Source: Pampus argenteus
Taxonomy: Eukaryota; Chordata; Actinopteri; Scombriformes; Stromateidae
NCBI GenBank assembly: GCA_036937835.1
Contig: CM072861.1
Coordinates: forward strand, 7,681,501-7,745,500
Length of the DNA: 64,000 nt
Direction: 5' to 3'
The position numbers were made by a program, and so were the translations under genes. This document shows positions 59,240 through 64,000 of this stretch, in pieces; within the stretch, counting starts at the first letter, position 1, and each line of letters opens with the position of its first letter. The notes beneath the pieces are model-generated. The model saw only the letters and a list, made by a program, of their open reading frames with translations. It made no database searches and was not told the origin of the DNA.

Positions 59240-59640
59240 TAAGTTGTTTATCTTGTCAAATCATCTCCAATGGTTCTTAGCAAACCTGGACCATTAAAAA
59301 TTTGATTAAAAAATGTTGTTTATTGGTGATCTGATATTTGTCCCCGAAGCATTTCATTACTTGAGGTTTCCAGGTGAAAGGGGCAAATCCTAAATCAACA
59401 GGACACATACGAATATTTGGTGGAATGACTTCAGTTTTACTACAGTTTACTTTATACCCTGAGACTAGGCTGAATGATTTGATTATTTGTTCTTTTCATT
59501 ATCCTTAGGTATAGAGGTAATTGGATCAGATAATGTAAATAGAATGTCATCAGTTAAGTTAATTTTGAACTGATGTCAGCCCATTGAGATATCCATTACT
59601 TCTGGGTTTTTACAAATAGCGCAGGCGAAGGTCTTAAGGG
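59240..59640 (-). mobile_element. L1/Tx1-like LINE reverse transcriptase relic
   Basis: Minus-strand frames read PLKTFACAICKNPEVMDISM, FKINLTDDILFTLSDPITSI, SGYKVNCSKTEVIPPNIRMC and LGFAPFTWKPQVMKCFGDKY. TDD stands where the catalytic YADD motif occurs in L1-clade enzymes, followed by the typical SDP..S..P and SGYKVN..K.E blocks. Frameshifts separate the blocks, so it is a fossil fragment. Confidence 0.6.
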
Positions 59641-60630
59641 GTATAAAATGGATATTGGCAACAGGAAAGGTCTAAATCAGTATTATTTGACTCTGAATCA
59701 CAGACACAAAAGCATCGATATCTAAGGAACAGCTGAAGATAATTTGATCAGATTTTCAACATATTGCCTGCACTTTAAATCTTTTCAAATAAGGCCTCAC
59801 TGTCACACTTTAGCAACACCTGAGCTTTTTCTACCAATCCGATCTGCTGTAAGAAAAGCTCTCCTGAATACCTTGGGTAATATTTAAATAAATTCAAATA
59901 CTCAAACATAAAAGTGTGTGGTTGTATTTATTAGCAGTTTGTTCATATATTGAACTGGAAATGAACAGAGGTAGATAAGAAGGAACATCATATTTGAGGC
60001 AGCAGGGTTGCCTACTGGTTGTTTATTCATGTTGTCTTTCTAGTTCATGTATTTTTCACAACTATTATTTGTTGTTCATGTAACCCTATCTCTCAGCATA
60101 GCTATACTTTGCACATTTGCACAAACACACAAAAGTGACAGCATGTCAAATAAAGCCATTTTTATTTTCAGTGTTCAAAATCACAAATTTAAATTTTGTC
60201 AAAGAGTTGTAAAATCTGAACATATGACAACTTCTGTCCTTAGACCCTCGACTCGGATGAGGAACAACTCCCCAGAAATCCCTTTAACGGGACAAAAGGG
60301 AAGAAACCTCAGGAAGAGCAACAGAGGAGGGATCCCTCTTCCAGGACGGACAGACATACAATAAATGTCAAATGTACAGATTGGACAGCAGTAGTAGCTA
60401 AATTACAATATTATGGAAATTAAGTAAAGGGGTTTGAAGTCTGTGGATCAGTGAGAAGTGGGGCGGGAGCTGGCAGGTCGTCAACCATAAAACCTTCCCT
60501 GTGGCATGGAGACCTGGAGAGGATGGAGCAGAAAACACATGGAACAGGTGCAGAGGTTGTAGTTTGGGTGAAACAAAATCTTTAAAAATCTATGATTACA
60601 GGTGTGATTTTTCTTTTATGGTAATATAAG
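59641..60630. other. Intergenic DNA with repeat fragments
   Basis: Minus-strand continuation of LINE-like decay up to about 59880, then AT-rich DNA. At 60236-60365 lies the repeat listed next. I see no gene. Confidence 0.4.
60236..60365 (+). repeat. Dispersed fish repeat (GGAACAACTCCCCAGAAA type)
   Basis: CTTAGACCCTCGACTCGGATGAGGAACAACTCCCC, then GGGAAGAAACCTCAGGAAGAGCAACAGAGGAGGGATCCC. I recognise this as a sequence found many times in teleost genomes. The parent element is unknown to me. Confidence 0.5.
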
Positions 60631-60636
60631 AAATAT

Positions 60637-61370
60637 ATTTAAAAATACTTTATTTGAAAAAGGACAATTATTTACATTGTTTAAACAAAACTATAAGTAA
60701 AAATGAATACACTACATTCTGTATGTGAAGGGATGTTTGTAGGATAATTTGATGTAGGGTGTGTATTTTTGGTCTGAGGTAGTTGGTGAAGTCCAGTGGC
60801 TTGGGGTTGGGGGTGGTGCGATGTTGGGGAGATGGGGGTTAGGGTTAGTGGGGGTTAGGGGGTTAGTGTTAGGGTAGGCTGTGTCAATTCAGTTGAATAC
60901 CATCCTCTTGGAGAATGTCCATTATTTCCATTAGGGTCATGTCTGGTTGCGTCATGTCTGGTTGCGTCATGTGAGGATGAGTCTTGTGAGGTTGCATCAT
61001 GTCATATTTAAAAATACTTTATTTAAAAAAGAACAATTATCTACATTATTTAAACAAAACTATAAGTAAAAATTAATACACTACATTCTGTATGTGAAGG
61101 GATGTTTGTAGGATAATTTGATGTAGGGTGTGTATTTTTGGTCTGAGGTAGTTGGTGAAGTCCAGTGGCTTGGGGTTGGGGGTGGTTCAATGTTGGGGAG
61201 ATGGGGGTTAGGGGGTTAGTGTTAGGGTAGGAGGGTTGTAGGGCTGTGTCAATTCAGTTGAATACCCTCCTCTGCGAGAATGTCCATTATTTCTGCATCT
61301 ATGTCTGGTTGCGTCATGTGAGGCGGCGTCATGTGAGGCTGTGTCGCGTGAGGGGGCGTCATGTGAGGCT
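60637..61370 (-). repeat. Tandem duplication (offset about 365-369 bp) of the HMG-box gene's terminal exon and poly(A) region
   Basis: The block 60637-61005 is repeated at 61006-61370 with few differences (shared TTTAAAAATACTTTATTT, ACTACATTCTGTATGTGAAGG, GGTAGTTGGTGAAGTCC, CAATTCAGTTGAATACC). Each copy contains a sense-strand AATAAA (61018-61023 and 60649-60654) and a coding end: the functional copy ends EIMDILAEEGIQLN at 61249, the distal copy ends EIMDILQEDGIQLN at 60884 after three or four degenerate pentapeptides. Both carry GGGTTAG-rich stretches. Confidence 0.8.
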
Positions 61371-63993
61371 GTGTCGCATGAGGGGGCGTCATGTGAGGCT
61401 GCGTCGCGTGAGGCTGAGACATGTGAGGCTGCGACATGTGAGGCTGTGTCATGTAAGCCTGATTCATGTGAGGCTGAGTTATGTAAGGCTGCGTCATGTA
61501 AGGCTGAGACATGTGAGGCTGCGACATGTGAGGCTGCGACATGTGAGGCTGCGTCATGTAAGCCTGATTCATGTGAGGCTGCGTCATGTGAGGCTGCGTC
61601 ATGTGAGGCTGCGTCATGTAAGGCTGCGTCATGTAAGCCTGAGTCATGTATGGCCTATAAAATGGCCCACGAGACTTTTTAGCTCGCTTTGAGACTGCTG
61701 CTGGTTCTGTTTCAGCTGCAATACAAACAAAATATGATCTTAGCGTTCACTTATTTCTTATGTATCTTCAAATGTATGTAAATGTACAGGATAGATAGAA
61801 TAACTTCTTTAAGATGCATCATCTCGTTTGTTTTTACCTTGATTATTGTCCTTCCTCTTCCTGTTTTTGCCCTGTACAAAAACAAACAATTAGATTTTCT
61901 ATCTGACATCAGCTAATAAAAACAATATTCTTTGCAGTGACTGAGTTCCATCAAATCTGATGAGTGTGATGTAAACTATGTAAAATGTGTATGAAGTTGT
62001 GAGCAGGGTGTACTTACATAATTGTCCTTGGCTGACCACTCAGGGTGCTGCTGGGCGTGGAACAGTTTCTCCATTGCTGCCCGTTCATAATACCTGGCCT
62101 GCTGCTCCTTCGACAGAGACTTCCACTGTGGACAAATGTCAATACACAGTCGTTTAGTACACACAACTACACAACTCTCACTCATACAGTACTACATATA
62201 ACATACTAACCTTTGCTCCCAGGATTTTGTTGACTACCGCACTGTCAGTGATGTTATATTCGAACACAACATTGTGCCTTTGCTCCTGCCTATAGAGCAT
62301 AAAGGCATTTGGCGGCTTCTTCACATAGCGCTTTTCTTGGTGGTGCTGGATGGGAACAGCAGCGCTAATATTCGGAACGTATGGCTGCGGGAGTTCAAAG
62401 ACAGCCTCTCCATTCCTACACAGACATGCAGACACAAGCAAAGCACACATTAGATAATAGAAAAAACACATGTTTGGTTTGAACATCTTTAAGCTGTGTA
62501 CATAGTCACATGTGTGTTACTTACACATATCCAACATGATGTAGGCTGTGGGGAAACTCTTTGGAGGACTGGACGGCTGGCACGTTGTTAGACTGCAGAC
62601 ACAAATAAAAACACAAATTGATTACTGAAGGTGCAAAGACTACTTGAATGACCTGCTGTGACATCGAGTGAGACACTATGACACACATACGCAGGCAGGA
62701 AAGTTGTGAATGCTCTATCACTGACCACTACAATGAAACCTAAAGATACTGTCTAACTGAACTGCATCCACAACCAACAGGTGAACCAGGGACTTACAAG
62801 TGGTGGAGGAATAGCAGGGAGAGCGTTGGCTGCTGCCCTCTGGAGATTATCTACAGGCCTCTGATATGGATGGAACTGTAGAGAGAGAGAGAGAGAGAGA
62901 AGGATGTTCAGCCATATTACACACACTCAATATATCATCTCAAAAACCAACACTTATGTAACCACAGAAAAAAGTGGCACTCTAAATCGGCACCGAAGAC
63001 ATTTTCAAGGAGTTTAACTGGAAGAATATTGAATGATATGTAATGGATGCAGGATTATTTACTGTTTAACATTAAACCTTATTGTGCAAAATAGCATCAG
63101 TGCATTGATACAGCAAACTTGACTGGGAATTGAAAATGTATAAATAACTATACTTAAAAAACACATAGAACTTCAATTAAGAAAGGCAATCAAATATACA
63201 TACAAGTCATCATTATATATACTTGCATTAGTTCATTCCAATGTAAATTTTATTTGTAATATTGGAAAGTTTTAATAAATGGCACCAACTCTTATCAAGT
63301 ATCATCAAGCTTAAGTTAATTTTCACTAACCCAGTTCTGCACATGGTTGGTGCACAGCACAGCTGGCTGAAATGGAGGAGGTGTTGGACGTGAAGAAGGT
63401 CTTGAGGGTGGAGGAGATGTTTGAGGTGCTAGGACTGGTGGATTTTCATCATTGTCATCAGAGAGGGAAACGTCACTAAACGAAACCTCTGCTAACGACA
63501 TGACTGGAGATTTTGGGGATTCCACCTTCTCATCTATGTTGTCAAAGAGAGAAACGTCACTGAACCAAACCTCTGCTAACGACATGACTGGAGATTTTGG
63601 GGATTCCACCTTCTCATCTATGTTGTCAAAGAGAGAAACGTCACTGAACGAAACCTCTGCTAACGACATGACTGGAGCTTTTGGGGATTCCACCTTCTCA
63701 TCTATGTTGTCAAAGAGAGAAACGTCACTAAACGAAACCTCTGCTAACGACATGACTGGAGCTTTTGGGGATTCCACCTTCTCATCTATGTTGTCAAAGA
63801 GAGAAACGTCACTAAACGAAACCTCTGCTAACGACATGACTGGAGCTTTTGGGGATTCCACCTTCTCATCCCTGTTGTCAGGGAGGGAAACGTCACCCAG
63901 AGTATCCTGGATTAACATCTCATGATTTTTGTGGTGTGATGCCCAGGTTGTGTCAGATACAACATTTTCACTTGGAGTACCTATGTCCTCCAT
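61249..63993 (-). CDS. Divergent TCF/LEF-type HMG-box protein with two repeat arrays (at least 540 aa, 7 exons)
   Basis: Exons in transcript order: 63331-63993, 62798-62875, 62525-62592, 62211-62415, 62018-62125, 61838-61871, 61249-61715 (1623 nt with stop, all GT-AG, phases agree). The first Met is seven bases from the window edge with no upstream stop, so the 5' end may lie outside. Residues 34-173 are five 28-residue repeats (EKVESPKAPVMSLAEVSFSD), then a Pro-rich stretch. The HMG box spans about 299-374: YVKKPPNAFMLYRQEQR, AVVNKILGAK, WKSLSKEQQARYYERA, HPEWSAKDNYG, with the basic tail GKNRKRK. These are TCF/LEF hallmarks. The exon encoding WKSL...DNY is exactly 36 codons, the size I recall for the matching TCF7L2/LEF1 exon. 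Residues 409-523 are 23 MTQPH-type pentapeptides. I see no beta-catenin-binding N-terminus and no C-clamp. DNA binding in the nucleus is likely; Wnt response is not supported. Confidence 0.75.
61303..61647 (-). repeat. 15-bp coding minisatellite, 23 copies (MTQPH-type)
   Basis: Units of GTCATGTGAGGCTGC type on the plus strand, 345 bp in all, encode MTQPH with variants MTQPY, MNQAY, MSQPH, ATQPH and MTPPH. The length is a multiple of three throughout, so gain or loss keeps the frame. Long open frames on the opposite strand (Arg/His/Val- or Cys/Glu/Ala-rich) are shadows of this array. Confidence 0.9.
62881..62900. repeat. (GA)10 at a splice acceptor
   Basis: In the sense direction it is a (TC)10 pyrimidine tract ending a few bases before the acceptor of the exon 62798-62875, where it probably serves as the polypyrimidine tract. 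Confidence 0.85.
63475..63894 (-). repeat. 84-bp coding tandem repeat, five copies
   Basis: Exactly 84-bp period: the word GTCAAAGAGAGAAACGTCAC recurs at 63541, 63625, 63709 and 63793. Copies differ by one to a few bases (CTAAAC/CTGAAC, GATTTT/GCTTTT), and the outermost copies are more diverged. It encodes 28 residues per unit with conserved acidic and Ser/Pro positions. It is continuous with the HMG-box reading frame. Confidence 0.95.
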
Positions 63994-64000
63994 TAAGTGA

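Noticed and set aside
60830..60880. True telomere end
   Set aside because: The TTAGGG-like units are few and irregular, and a normal gene continues beyond them.
61246..61692. 148-codon plus-strand frame of Arg/His/Val repeats, and a second Cys/Glu/Ala frame
   Set aside because: Both are shadows of the 15-bp minisatellite that codes MTQPH on the minus strand with good splice sites.
63475..63894. Regular spaced repeats resembling a CRISPR array
   Set aside because: The whole 84-bp unit is repeated without unique spacers, it is in frame with a spliced animal gene, and the genome is vertebrate.
63452..63925. 157-codon plus-strand frame with Ser/Thr repeats
   Set aside because: It is the reverse strand of the 84-bp coding array; the minus-strand frame joins a family-recognisable spliced gene.

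Overview
The window reads as genomic DNA from a ray-finned (teleost, probably percomorph) fish. It holds vertebrate multi-exon genes with GT-AG introns, many CA/TG and ATT microsatellites, and fish-type mobile elements: a Tc1-like relic, a 5'-intact LINE carrying a nested solo LTR, L1/Tx1- and RTE-like fragments, and several dispersed short repeats. I assembled all gene models by hand from splice sites and reading phase. Each one closes in frame with a length close to its family. Family names and human map positions come from memory, not from a search.

Layout: (1) 1-6.2 kb is repeat-rich upstream DNA with a possible alternative promoter and first exon. (2) 6.2-22.6 kb, plus strand: a 15-exon gene of the CRACD/KIAA1211 family, best matched to KIAA1210 (1330 aa, very Glu-rich). 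(3) 22.6-33.1 kb: convergent intergenic DNA with a Tc1 relic and short repeats. (4) 33.1-40.2 kb, minus strand: a 12-exon LONRF3-type RING/TPR/LON E3 ligase (753 aa). (5) 40.2-44.0 kb: repeats. (6) 44.0-48.3 kb, minus strand: seven-exon commd5 (211 aa), sharing a short CpG-containing bidirectional promoter with (7) fam199x, 50.2-53.1 kb, plus strand (389 aa), which uses a GC-AG intron. (8) 55.6-59.1 kb: an L2/CR1-like LINE on the minus strand, split by a 552-bp solo LTR with a 5-bp target duplication, followed by an L1/Tx1 relic. (9) 61.2-64.0 kb, minus strand, open at the right edge: a divergent TCF/LEF-type HMG-box gene. It has five near-identical 28-residue repeats at the N-terminal end and 23 pentapeptide repeats at the C-terminal end, and its terminal exon plus poly(A) region is duplicated downstream.

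The KIAA1210, LONRF3 and FAM199X set recalls human Xq22-q24, where KIAA1210 and LONRF3 are neighbours. COMMD5 lies on human 8q, so its place here is a lineage difference. The genes do not form one pathway: they are an actin-regulator relative, a ubiquitin ligase, a COMMD trafficking/NF-kB adaptor, a nuclear protein of unknown role and a putative DNA-binding protein. The HMG-box gene is the best candidate for something undescribed: it keeps TCF/LEF exon structure and DNA-binding hallmarks but has unrelated, repeat-built flanks.
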